From contig JAETXT010000012.1 of the NCBI GenBank assembly GCA_019188255.1, positions 2,480,001 through 2,544,000 of the forward strand: a DNA stretch of 64,000 bases, in the 5' to 3' direction. The number at the start of each line of letters is the position of its first letter. Within the stretch, counting starts at the first letter, position 1. Made by a program: the position numbers and the translations under genes. Below, piece after piece: positions 1 through 11,760 of the stretch. Source of the stretch: Verticillium longisporum (Eukaryota > Ascomycota > Sordariomycetes > Glomerellales > Plectosphaerellaceae). The notes below the pieces were generated by a model, which worked only from the letters and a program-made list of their open reading frames with translations, was not told the DNA's origin and ran no database searches.

Positions 1-3000
1 CCACTGGATGGGACCGCTAATGAACGTAAGCCATTCTTGCCCAAACTCATCCCTCGACGCGACTCCTAGCTTGAATGCCGTGCTAAAAAAAAACAGGTTG
101 GCTATAAGCGACAATTGGAGCACAATGATCTATGGCACGTCAATCCCGATCGCACAGCTGAGAAATTGTCGTTGAAGCTCCAGGCTTCGTTTGAGAAGCG
201 CGTCCAAAAGGGGGAGAAGTATCCTCTGCTATGGGCCATGCATGAGACCTTTTTCTTCGAATTCTGGCTCGGTGGCATGCTTCAGGTCATGTCAACAGTC
301 TTCCAGGTCTTGTCTCCCTTTACGCTGCGCTTCCTCATCCAGTTCGCCAACGATGCCTGGGATGCCACACGCAACGACTCGCCACCTCCCCCGATCGGCC
401 ACGGCATCGGCCTTGTCCTTGGCGTGACTTTCATGCAGGTTTTCCAGAGTTTGGGCACGAATCACTTCATTTATCGCGGCATGATTGTCGGTGGCCAGGC
501 GCGAGCCGTACTCATCAGTATCATCTTCGAGAAGTCCATGTCTATATCTGGCAGAGCTAAAGCTGGCGGACTGCTGGTCGCTGACGGTCCCGGCGCTGAA
601 GCTGGCAAGGGACAGGGCGACCAAGTGAAGCAGAAGACAAAGAAGCAGAAGAAGACTAAGAATGCAACGGAACCTGCCAAAGGGCCGGGGGTATCGGGCG
701 ATGGCACCGGCTGGGGCAATGGCCGCATCGTCAACCTGATGAGCGTTGACACGTACCGCATCGACCAAGCCTCGGCCCTCTTTCACATGATATGGACAGC
801 CCCCATATCCATTCTCATCACCTTGGCTCTCCTGGTCGTAAATCTGAGTTACAGCGCATTGGCTGGCTTCGCACTTCTTGTCATCGGCATTCCTCTCCTC
901 ACCAGAGCCATCAGAAGCCTCTTCAGAAGGCGCAAGGCCATCAACAAAATTACCGATCAGAGAGTCAGTCTGACTCAGGAAGTACTGTCCTCGGTTCGGT
1001 TTGTCAAATACTTTGGCTGGGAGACTGCGTTCCTCGATCGTCTCAAGGAGATCCGCAAGCGCGAGATTTACAGCATCCAGATCCTCCTGCCGATCCGAAA
1101 CGCAATCAACGCCGTCAGCATGTCATTGCCCATCTTCGCTTCCATGTTGGCGTTCATCACATACTCTCTCACGAACAATAACATGAATCCTGCCGAGGTT
1201 TTCTCCTCTTTGGCGCTCTTCAATGGTCTGAGAATGCCCCTGAACCTGCTACCTCTAGTTCTTGGGCAGGTTGTCGACGCGTGGTCATCCGTCAAGCGTA
1301 TTCAAGAATTTCTGCTCGCGGAAGAACAAGAGGAGGATGTTGTGCGGAAGCCTGACGGCAAGCATGCTCTAGAGATGCATGCCGCTGATTTTACCTGGGA
1401 GAGGACGCCTACTCAAGACGCCGACAAGGTTGCCGATGCCACGAAAAGTGCCAAGGACACCAAAACGACCAGCGAGACTGAGAAATCTGGACAGCGGCCA
1501 CCGTCTGCAGGCGACAGTTCAGGCGGCAGTACTCTTATCGAAGAAGAGCGAGAGCCATTCAAGCTGCGAGGCATGGACTTTAAGATCCATCGCAATGAGC
1601 TAGTTGCGGTCATTGGGACCGTGGGCAGCGGTAAAAGCTCTCTTCTCGCTGCTTTGGCAGGCGACATGAGGAAAACGTCAGGTGAGGTCGTCTTAGGCTC
1701 GTCGAGAGCTTTTTGCCCTCAGTACGCGTGGATTCAGAATGCGACTGTCAGGGATAATATTCTTTTCGGAAAAGACATGAACAGGGAGTGGTATAACGAG
1801 GTCATCGATGCGTAAGTCTTCTCATACTCATACCTTGTGCAAGGCTGACCATTCATCAGGTGCGCTCTTCGCCCAGACCTCGAAATGCTGCCCAACGGTG
1901 ACAAGACAGAAATCGGCGAGCGAGGCATCACTATCTCTGGCGGCCAGAAGCAGCGCCTAAACATCGCCAGGGCAATCTATTACGACTCAGACATTGTTCT
2001 CATGGACGACCCCCTCAGTGCGGTTGACGCTCACGTTGGACGCCACATCTTCGACAGCGCCATTCTTGGATTATTGAAGGACAAGTGCCGTATTCTCGCC
2101 ACGCATCAACTTTGGGTACTCAACCGAGTCGATCGAATTATTTGGATGGAGAGTGGCAAAATCATGGCAGTGGACACCTTCGACAACTTAATGAATAATT
2201 ACGAGAGCTTCCGACAGCTGATGGAAACGACCGCAGTCGAAGAGACCAGTGAGACCACTCCTCAGACAAATGAGCCAGTGGCGGCGAGCGGCGGCAAGAA
2301 AAAGAAAAGTGCTGCGTTGATGCAGCAAGAAGAAAAGGCTGTATCCAGCGTGCCTTGGTCGGTTTATAACTCATACATTCGCGCGTCAGGCTCGATCTTC
2401 AACGCCCCCCTGGTCTTGTTTCTGTTGGCCCTCTCATTAGGAGCCAACCTCATGACTGGTCTGTGGCTATCTTACTGGACCAGCGACAAGTATGGCATGA
2501 CGACAGGCGCCTATATTGGCATCTATGCTGCGCTCGGCGTTCTTCAAGCATTGCTCATGTTTGGCTTTTCAATATGTCTCTCCATCTTCGGCACCGCATC
2601 CAGTCGAGTCATGCTTCGCCAGGCTGTCACGAGAGCACTACGAGCACCTATGTCCTTTTTCGACACGACACCCCTGGGACGAATCACCAATCGCTTCTCG
2701 AGGGATGTGGATGTCATGGACAACACGCTGACGGATGCCATGAGGATGTACTTTCTCACACTCGGCATGGTCATATCCGTTTTTGCACTCATCATCGCCT
2801 TCTTCCCTGGTTTGCCATCGCACTGGTACCCTTGTTCTTCATGTTTATCTTTGCCGCAGCCTACTATCGCGCATCAGCTCGAGAGGTCAAGCGTTTCGAG
2901 TCGGTCCTGCGGTCGACCGTTTTCGCCAAATTCAGCGAAGGGCTTAGTGGCGTGGCTAGTATTCGGGCGTACGGCCTGAAGCAGCACTTCATCGAGGATC

Positions 3001-4181
3001 TTCGCAATTCTATCGACGAGATGAATACCGCGTACTACCTTACCTTCTCAAACCAGCGGTGGCTATCAGTGCGGCTTGATGCGATCGGTAATTTGCTTGT
3101 CTTGACTGTAGGTATCCTTGTCGTTACCTCACGATTCAGCGTCTCTCCAAGCATTGGCGGTCTAGTATTGAGCTACATCTTGGGCATTGTTCAGATGATT
3201 CAGTTCACTGTACGTCAGCTTGCTGAGGTGGAGAATGGAATGAATGCTGTAGAGCGGCTGCAGTACTATGGGACTCAGTTGGAAGAAGAGGCGCCTCTAC
3301 ACACGATCGAGGTGCGGCCCACGTGGCCAGAGAAGGGAGAGATCATCTTTGACAACGTTGAGATGCGCTATCGCGCCCAGCTGCCGCTCGTGTTGTCGGG
3401 ATTGTCGATGCATGTTGCGGGTGGTGAGCGAGTGGGCATAGTGGGGAGGACGGGAGCAGGCAAGAGCTCTATCATGTCGACCCTGTTCCGGCTCGTGGAG
3501 CTGTCAGGCGGCCACATCACTATCGACGGCATCGATATCTCTACCATCGGGCTCCATGATCTGCGATCCCGCCTCGCCATCATCCCGCAGGACCCAACCC
3601 TGTTCCGCGGCACCGTGCGCTCGAACCTTGACCCCTTCCATGAGCACACGGATTTGGAGCTGTGGTCAGCTCTGCGACAGGCTGATCTTGTACCGGCTGA
3701 CGCCCGTCCCGATGAGCCGCGGAACAAAGACTCGCCGCGTGTGCACCTTGACATGGTTGTCGAGGAGGATGGTCTCAACTTCTCCCTCGGCCAGCGACAG
3801 CTTATGGCATTAGCACGCGCTCTTGTTCGTGGTGCCCGTATTATTGTCTGTGACGAGGCTACAAGCTCTGTCGATATGGAGACGGACGACAAGATCCAGA
3901 ATACCATCGCAACGGGCTTCCGTGGGCGTACGCTCCTCTGCATTGCTCACCGGCTGCGCACCATCATTGGCTACGACCGCATCTGCGTCATGGACGCCGG
4001 ACGCATCGCAGAGCTCGGAACGCCGCTCGAGCTTTGGCAGCGGGATGGAATATTCAGAGGCATGTGTGACCGAAGCGGCATACGTGTCGAGGACATTAAA
4101 AGCGCCAGCGCCGAGATGGGCACGGCTCATGAGGCGGGCGTTGAGTCGCTCGAGGCTGAGAAGAAGGAAGACAACATCTGA
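1..4181 (+). CDS. YOR1-type ABC multidrug transporter (ABCC/MRP family), 5' partial, one apparent frame break
   Basis: Full-size ABC exporter of the MRP/YOR1 class, expected in the plasma or vacuolar membrane. The 5' end lies before the window. Exon 1-25 (reads HWMGPLMN) joins 97 onward (VGYKRQLEHNDLW) across intron 26-96; a second intron is 1812-1859. NBD1 has Walker A GTVGSGKSS (1615-1641), signature ISGGQKQR (1933-1956) and Walker B with DDPLSAVD. NBD2 has Walker A GRTGAGKSS (3444-3470), signature SLGQRQLM and Walker B CDEATSSVD. A Lys/Gly-rich insertion sits in TMD1 near 600-710. Between FF and WFAIALVPLF the frame changes at the CCC run 2805-2807; one extra C gives a continuous transmembrane segment. 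Both NBDs look complete, so the break is more likely a base-calling error than decay. Substrate unknown. Confidence 0.93.
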
Positions 4182-4834
4182 ACATTGCCTGTCTAGTCGG
4201 GAGACAGGCGACTCAACATATACGAGGAGTTGGCGTCTAGAGTCCGGAGCGACGGCCACCCACAGCCTGCATACATTATTGATCTCAAAAGGTGTCTGGA
4301 GGAGCCCTTGCATTTGGCTGCGTCATGTCTCAGTGGTGAGCAGTGGTTGGCGTTTGGTAGTTGGAAAATAAGTAGGAAAAAGACAATGAAATACGAAAGG
4401 TATCTTTACATGGGACCCAACGGCTCCTTTACCTTCACGATAACTGTGATGCTCGCGATATGACTCTGCGATATCACCAACGGGCAGAGAGAATGAAATG
4501 CTTCTGGCGTCCCTTGAGGGGACACAGCCTAAGCAGCCGCGGCGGGGTCTGCCAGGAAGTGCGGTGCGACGTTGGACGGCGATCCGGCAGTAGCCTGGAC
4601 TGGCGGTGGTGCGTCATGTCTCGGATCGCGTGCGACATGGAGTCCTTTGCGAGCCAGACAGGCAGGCACCTTCCGCTGCGTGTCACAAGCTCAAGCGGTG
4701 AAGAGAGCGAAGCAGAGCTCACGAGGTTCGACGGAGGGCTGGAAAACGTTGCACGTCCACATGTCCGACAAGGCCGATTGACGATGTGACGACTACCAAT
4801 GCCCTTCACATAGCGCACAAGCAAAACAGAGGCT

Positions 4835-4876
<42 letters not shown>

Positions 4877-5077
4877 TATCAAGTGGTTTCTATTAGTGGC
4901 GGAAGAAAAAAAGATAAATAAGATGTACCAGGCCTGGTCCCGTGACGCCGCTCCGAATGCCGTCCCGACAATAATAACCTATACACCAAACCCTACAAGA
5001 GGCCGCGGGCGACCAGGTGAATCTATGACAACGTGGTGGCCATCTGAAGAAAACAAAGCACCGTTTGAAAACACGCC
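4182..5077. other. Intergenic, 3' flanks of two convergent genes
   Basis: No supportable gene. It lies between the 3' ends of the ABC transporter (+) and the CSI2-like gene (-). The only distinct element is a GA microsatellite at 4838-4871. Confidence 0.7.
4838..4871. repeat. (GA)n microsatellite
   Basis: About 17 uninterrupted GA units in the 3' flank of the ABC transporter gene. Confidence 0.95.
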
Positions 5078-6270
5078 TCAGAAGCGTGGCCCCGGAGAGC
5101 GCTGGCGCTGGGAATTCGGCGGCGGCATGTTACTCGGAGGGAAGGCCTGCGGGTTTTCGTCGAGGAGGTCTTCTAGGTAGGCACTCGGCGCGCGAGCGCC
5201 GTGTGCCGGGGCCGCGAGGTTGAGGGTGCTGGTGCTCATCTCGCGGCGAGCCGTGAACTGAGGCGACTCAGGTGGTGAATGCTGGGGCACGGCTCGGCCG
5301 ACAGGGGCGCCGAGGCCATTGCCACGCGAGTCGGGGCGCGGATAAAGGTTGGTCAAACTGATAGAGTGCTGATGAGGGTTGCCGCCAGGAGATGAAGATC
5401 CCGCAGCGTAGAAACCAGAGGGGAGGAAGCGGGAGTCGCGGCTGCCAGCGGTGCCTGCGTTGGCACCAGCGGCAGCGGTGGGCGAGAAGAAGAGGTTGGA
5501 CTGGCTTGGAGTTCCGGACGGGACGGGTCCGCGGTTGGTGCGTCGAACACCACGGCCCGCGGCGGCGCGCCGGCGAGAGAAAGCGACGAGTTATGATCGC
5601 TGTACTTGTAGAAATGAGCGGGAGGCGCAGGGAAGGCGGCCTTGTCGTTGGCGCTGTGCTGCTCCATAGCGGCACGGCGGACTGAGCGATGCAGCAGACA
5701 GGCGACGATACCACGCCAGAGAAGGACGCCGAGGCCGAAGGCGCCGAGGATGGCTCCGACAGCGATGAATACAGTGCCCTCGGGAGCCGTCGAGTGTTGC
5801 ATGCAGGGGGCGTGGCGGGTAGGAGGGACAGGGGGGGGGGCGTAGGTGGGAATCTCCAGGATGGTCTCGATGGTGGGAAAGGTCATGATGGCATCCCCAT
5901 CGTCGGTGCCTCCAGTGATCTGAACATCGCCTCCTGTTGTCGTCGCTGTGCCCTGCGTCTGCGAGGTTGTCGTGGCGGTGGCTGTTGGTTGCGTCGCGGA
6001 TTCACCACCAGAAATGGTCACATCCGCATCGGCAGAGGGCGATGGTGTTGCTGACTCCGCGGCCGTAGACGCCGCCGCAGCGGTAGTCTCCGCCTCGGCC
6101 GTAGTTTCTGGTTGTTCTCCAGCAGACGGAGGCTGGTTGGTGTTGGCATTATTGTTATTGTTGTTGCCGCCGTTCTGAGCGAAGGTCGTCGTGGCGAAGA
6201 GCGCCACAGCAGCGACGGCGGATGGGAGAACGGGCGAGCGCCGCCGGGCGACAAAGCCTAGACGCACCAT
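5078..6270 (-). CDS. CSI2-like single-pass membrane protein, one apparent frame break
   Basis: Start chosen at the ATG at 6270-6268 because a signal peptide follows at once (MVRLGF, then a hydrophobic run ending TFAQ). A Ser/Thr/Asn-rich extracellular region follows (NGGNNNNNNAN, repeated TTT/TAT tracts), then one transmembrane segment (GTVFIAVGAILGAFGLGVLL), then a cytoplasmic tail with PAPPAHFYKYSD. This matches the fungal CSI2/vacuolar membrane protein family, linked in yeast to chitin synthase 3 traffic. The upstream frame runs off after FDAPTADPS; the conserved tail (NLFFSPTAAAGAN, then RAPSAYLEDLLD) is in another frame. One extra base near the G runs 5520-5527 (C on the coding strand) joins them to about 397 aa. 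No intron seen. Function is inferred from family resemblance only. Confidence 0.75.
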
Positions 6271-7612
6271 GGTCGGTCGAGCGGGAGAGTAGAATTCGTA
6301 GGCGTGGAAGGCGTGGAAGGCGTGGTAGGCGTGAAAGACGTGGTGGAGGTCGTACAGACTTGCCGCGCTGCAAGGAACGGTGTCGGGGTCGCAAGACTGG
6401 TTGGCCTGTTCGTCGCGTGCAGTGGGATAGCGTTTGAAGTCGGACTCGTTGTGGAGACAGTAGAGGACGGGGGTTGTCGTTGGAAGAGATAGCCTAGTAG
6501 AAGTAAACTGAGAAGAAGAGGAGAGAATGTTGGGCAGAGCTGGCGACAAAGCAACTGCGTGTATCGTATGGGAGCCGCGTGTAGGTTGGGCCAAGTTGGT
6601 CACGAGAAACAAAGTGAGGGCGAAGAGCCAGAACAAGGGGCTGAGGGCTGAGCAGGAGAGGAATACCTAGAGATCTGGATCTGCACACGGGCGGCAGCAA
6701 CGGGGGGCCAGGCAGGGAAGGCAGGCAAACAATTGAGGAAAGCAGGAACCACAGTGCTTATTTGCCATTTGACAGGGCAGGTTCAAAGGGGGGAAGGGGG
6801 AGAGCGAGAGAGAGAGGGGTCTCGGTCTCGGGCTGGGACCTGAGTGTGCCTGCCCGCCCGCCCTGTCTAGGATTGTTCACCGTGTGGCTCCATTCGAGTC
6901 CACCGTGAAATACATTGGCCCATCGAGGAAACGACTGGCGGATCGACGGATGCCAGACCCTGGGTGCACTGTGTTCGTATTGGCACTGGTGCATCCCATC
7001 GTTCCAGTGCCTCCCTAAAAACAGCCCTCGAAACCCCCCAGCCCCTGCAGGTCATTCGCGATGCTTATCGCTGCCCTGTCCGACATGTCAACTCACACGA
7101 GGTCATCATATGGCATTGCATTCCATTCGATCCGTGCCATTGTCTGTCCTCTTCTCTCTCCTCTGACGGCCTTTGACGTCGGGGGGCCTGTCGTCGCAAA
7201 AAAAAAAAAAAAAAAAAAAAACCAAAAGAAATGGTAGACACGGCAAACGGCGTCCAGTGGCAGATTAAACCAACGCCTAGCTGTTAGTGGCTGCAGGGCT
7301 CAACGGGCCTAGCGGCGTGGCAGGCATGGCAGGTGCGCCCTGAATGGTGGTTCACCAATCACTCAGCCGCCGCTCATCATCCATCATAGCGTGGCACCTG
7401 GCATCAGCCGTTACACACCTGGCCATTCACTCTCCCACAAAAGTCCCGTAGAAGATGCATGTCTCCACTAAAACTTTTTTACACCCCGCCGTCGACGACG
7501 GGCGAGATCTGGAAATCCCATCACATCAGCCTTGCGATCCAGCCTCGCCTGACTTTTTCTCTCCCCAACGACCTCACCTCTTCCTTCCGCCCATCCGCAG
7601 CCAACAACCACC
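6271..7612. other. Divergent promoter region (CSI2-like / FCF1)
   Basis: No gene supported. It holds the 9-bp repeat array at 6302-6346, an uninterrupted run of 24 A at 7198-7221 and a pyrimidine-rich leader just before the FCF1 start. Confidence 0.65.
6302..6346. repeat. 9-bp tandem repeat in the CSI2-like leader
   Basis: About five tandem copies of a GCGTGGAAG-like unit, with drift in the later copies, 32-76 bases upstream of the CSI2-like start codon. Confidence 0.8.
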
Positions 7613-8450
7613 ATGGGTGTCCAGAAGAAGACCCGCAAGTTCGCCGAGGTGCGCCGTCCTCCCTTTCTTTGCTCCCTACCTCTCTTGTTCAAGACCCCCC
7701 CATGCTTGTGACCCCCCCATGCTAACGAAAGGTCTTCGATGATCACAGGTCAAGCGCGTCATCGGCAAGAACGATGCCCGTCGCAAGGAGAACCTCGCAA
7801 AAGCCGAAGCCCTCACCAAGGCCGAGAAGGCCAAAAAGGCCGGCCCCGACGGCGAGCTCGTCCGCGCCGTGCCCCAGATGCCCTCGCAGATGTTCTTCGC
7901 CGCCAACACGTCCCTCGTGCCCCCTACAGCGTCCTCGTCGACACGTCCTTCTTCAGTCGCACCGTCCAGATGAAGCTGCCACTGCTCGAGACCATGATGG
8001 ATTGCCTCTACGCCACCTGCACGCCCATCGTCACCGACTGCGTCATGGCCGAGTTGTCCAAGCTGGGCCCCAAGTTTAGGCTCGCTATGCGCGTCGCAAG
8101 GGACGAGAGGTGGGAGAAGGCGAGGTGTACGCACAAGGGTGTATGTTTGATTGACCCTCGGCCTCTGTATGGGGCTGCATTGCTCAGGTTCACCTTGTTC
8201 TAACATGAGATACAGGTCTACGCAGATGACTGCATCGTGGACAAGGTCCAGAAGGACGTATGGCCTCCTCTTTACTTCCACCGGGACCCCTCGAGACCAA
8301 CTTACTGACATGTCACAGAGAATCTACATTGTCGCAACACAGGATAAGGGTCTGCAGTCCCGCGTCAGGAAAATTCCTGGTGTGCCCATCCTCAAGGTTA
8401 CAAGAGGAAAATACATCATCGAGAGGCTACCGGGTGCGCCGGACTCATAG
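7613..8450 (+). CDS. FCF1: FCF1/UTP24, PIN-domain nuclease of the small-subunit processome
   Basis: FCF1 is the U3 snoRNP-associated PIN endonuclease that cleaves pre-rRNA at sites A1 and A2 in the nucleolus. Start at 7613 gives MGVQKKTRKFAEVKRVIGKN, typical of the family. Introns are 7649-7748, 8141-8215 and 8258-8318, all with standard borders and family-consistent joints (THKG/VYADDC, QKD/RIYIVAT). The PIN core shows VLVDTSFFS, DCVMAELSK and YADDCI, and the C-terminus ends ERLPGAPDS. At the CCCCC run 7920-7924 one base is missing between SLVP and PYSVLVD; adding it gives 200 aa, the normal length. A nuclease of this essential process is unlikely to be truly broken, so a sequence error is favoured. 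Confidence 0.95.
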
Positions 8451-9014
8451 AATGTGCGTGGCAACAAAAGAAGCAGAAGAGACATGGCTATGGCGTTGAC
8501 GGGATGATTTATGGCGGCGTTCTCTCTTTCTGTCTGTTTTCTTGTTTTCAATACACGGCATTGGCCCCGTGAGAATCGCAACGGACTTAGGACCTCTTAA
8601 CCCCGTCCGAGCTCCTATCGTGAACTCAATTCTTGTGCTTGGTCCAGCTCAATCTGCGACGGCAGTTTTCTCTCCACACTCGCATACCTCGCCTGACACA
8701 GCCTCGGTTTGCGCGTGTTTGTGTCCTTGGCACTGACGAGTACAAATCCCAAGAGTGGTCGCCAGAAACCTGCATCTCAACCAGGACGATCCTGCTCTGG
8801 TGCGTACCCCGCAATCCGCCCTCGTCTCTGTCAGCAACCGCCTGAAACTGCTCCGAGTTGCCCAAAGGCACTGGCGACTCCTTCATATTACTAGCCCTAC
8901 ACATTGAGCGTATTTGAGGACGCGGAAACGTATCCGTTCGTAAGATAACATCTCATCTCCCGTCCATACAGGCCGCAATTGCAACCCATAGCCTTCTTTT
9001 TCCTTCTTCTCTCC
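8451..9014. other. Intergenic
   Basis: 3' flank of FCF1 and promoter of the Zn2Cys6 gene. Nothing else seen. Confidence 0.6.
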
Positions 9015-11760
9015 ATGGACGGCAGCACCTCCTCCCGATCGTCCGACGACAAGGACACGGACATTAGTGGGGCACTTGAAGATAGGTCCGGCACAGGACC
9101 CGACACCCTCGGCGAGGTGCATCTCAGCTCCGGCTCCGCCACCGGCGTCGCCGCTACCGCCGCCAAGTGCTACCGCGCCCTGCTCTCCTGCGCTGCGTGC
9201 CGCGTCTCCAAGCTGAAATGCGACCGCTCGAGCCCATGCGGCCAGTGCATTCGCAAGGGCCGCCCCGAGGCGTGCCAGTATGCGCCCAAGCCGCAGAGGA
9301 GGAAGCCCAACCAGAGCATGGCCTCACGGCTGAAGCGACTCGAGGGCATGGTGCGCTCCATGCTCGAGGACGGGGACGTTGTCGTCGATCCTTCGCGAGG
9401 GCCGGCAGAAGCGGCGCCGCCACTACCTCCATCCGTAAGGGTTGCGAAGGGCGTGAGGGCTAGCGGGCAGGTGGTGCATGGCGAGAGGGGGTCAACATAT
9501 ATCGGTGCCACGCACTTTATGGCTATGCTTGAGGACGTGAGTTGGCTTCCTCTTCTCCTCTTACCCGTTGGACCCCTGCTGACAAGTTGAGCTGGTAGAT
9601 TGAGGATCTCAAGAGCTTCTTCGACGAAGAGCAAGACACATTCGAAGACCGGCTTCCACAACAGAAATCTCACGTGTGGGACGAGTACGAGGTTCCTGGT
9701 GTCCTACTGTTCTCTAACAGTGATCCCAGCTCACCTCGCAGCTTGAACGAAGTGATTAGTATCCTGCCTGATCATCACATTGTCGATCGGCTTGTGATGA
9801 GATACTTCGCATCCAAATTCCCTTCCCTTTGTATGTCCCCTGTTGGACCCTCCCATCGTCGTCACTGCGCCCTGCTGACCCCAGCTGTGTACTGAATTGA
9901 CTCACCTCGCAGACCTCATACACCGACCTACATTTCTCAAACTGGTAGGTACAATTAAAGCGCGTTCTGAATCGACAACGCAGGCTGACCCTGCTCGAAA
10001 TAGTACCGCGAGTTCTGGGTTGACCCCAGTGGCATCGACTATCACTGGCTGGCGCAGCTCTTCATGGTCATCTGCCTTGCAACACACTTCTCCACGTACA
10101 TGGCCCCCCACGAGCTCGCGCAAGACTCGCCCGAACCGCCCTTCGAAAGGATGAAGCGTTTCAGGTCCACAGCCGCCTGGTGTCTTGTCAAGGGCAAGTA
10201 CCACCAGCCCAAAGAACAGACGATAGCTTCGGTCCTCATGTACGCCGAAACAGAGTTTTTGGTGAATCGTAACTCGCAAATGAACTGCTATTTGCTAGCA
10301 TCCACTGTCATGAGACTGATGCTCAAATTGGGTTTCCATCGGGATCCGAGCAAGCTCTCTCACATAACCGCCTTTCAAGGCGAGATGCGAAGAAGAATGT
10401 GGCATATGGGCATGACACTGGACCTGCTCGTCTCTTTCCACATGGGCTTGCCGCCCATGATCCATGGCATCGACAGCGACGTAGCGCTGCCACGGAATGT
10501 GCTCGACCGAGATTTCGGCCCCGAAAGCAAGGAGCTGCCACCACCCCAGCCAATGACGGACTACACAGACCTGACATATCCCCTGTGCAAGAACAAGCTC
10601 ATGATATGCTTTGGGCATGTGGCGCGGCTGGCGCACCTACTGACGCCTCCACCTTATTCAGAGGTACTGAAACTCGATAGCAGTATCCAAGAAGCCTGGG
10701 ATGCCGTTCCGGGGTTCATGCGGGTGCGACCCATTGAAGAGTCAGTGACAGACCCTGCGACCCAGATAATTCAGAGGTTCGGCCTTGCTTCCATCTACAA
10801 CAAGAGTCGATGTGTGCTCCATCGTCGGTTTCTGGCCGAATCCGTCACGAAGAAAGAGCACGACTACTCCCGGGTCCAGTGTTTGAATGGTGCTGTAACC
10901 ATGTTGGAGCACCAGTACCATATATGGCACATGCGTCAGCCCTGCAATATACTCAACCAGCATGGATGGTTCGTATCCTCCTTGGCGATACATGATTTCC
11001 TCTTGTCGGCCATGATTATATTCCTGGTAATCGACAATGAAAAGTATCCGCAAGAAAACAGCGGCTTTGGTGACACAACTGTGCCAAGCAAGGCAGAACT
11101 AGTGAGGCTATTGCACCGAGCCCATGGTAGCTGGCGTTTCGTCGCGAGAGATCTGCCGGGAGATCTGCCGGCGGTCAAAAAGACGGCTGACATTGTCGAG
11201 ACGATGTTGCGCAAAATTGGATCTCCGCTAGGATTTTCTCCCGAGGATCATGGAAACAACGAGTCAGAACCTTCACCAGAAGGCCACAGCGACGCGATCA
11301 ATATTGGTCTGAGCTCTACTTCTTTGTCGGATCTGTCCATCCGTGGTATGGTACCGTGTATGCTCCCTTGACCGATCATCAGCTCACATGCTACAGCATC
11401 AACACAGCCCGTCGCAAACTCGACAGGTGCTCCGATGGCTGCGAATGCACAGCCTCAATCTTTCACGGGCGCTGGTGTGACATCTTCTACCTTGCCATTT
11501 GGCATCAATTGGACGGGCCGAACCGATCAGGTTGACTGGGTAAGCTCACGTCCTACCAAGTAGTTGAACAGTCTGCTCACATCTGCTAGGGGTATGTCGA
11601 CAACATCAACCTGCATACAATGCAGGATCAGGCCTCCATGGATCTCGAAACGGGAGGGCAATTGTGGTTCGGGCCCTCCGTCACCACCGATGAAGAACTC
11701 AGAGATGCAACAGTGGGCCTCACAAATGAATGGGTTCAGAATGATGGGTTTTCGGGGTAA
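9015..11760 (+). CDS. Zn2Cys6 fungal-specific transcription factor
   Basis: Nuclear DNA-binding regulator of about 813 aa. The binuclear zinc cluster is at residues 59-87 (CAACRVSKLKC then CGQC and a final Cys; spacing C-x2-C-x6-C-x5-C-x2-C-x8-C). A linker with SRLKRLEGMVRSML suggests dimerisation. The middle homology (fungal_trans) domain covers roughly residues 240-600, with the typical LMLKLGFHRDPS and EMRRRMWHMG. Six exons: introns 9537-9598, 9831-9912, 9945-10003, 11346-11396 and 11540-11589; every joint keeps frame. Start at 9015 is the first ATG of the frame. The C-terminal end is acidic. No paralogue-level assignment is possible and the target genes are unknown; the flanking genes give no pathway hint. 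Confidence 0.9.

Noticed and set aside
2640..2979. An intron in the ABC transporter to explain the frame change at about 2.8 kb
   Set aside because: Any GT-AG intron there would remove a conserved transmembrane segment; one added C restores it fully.
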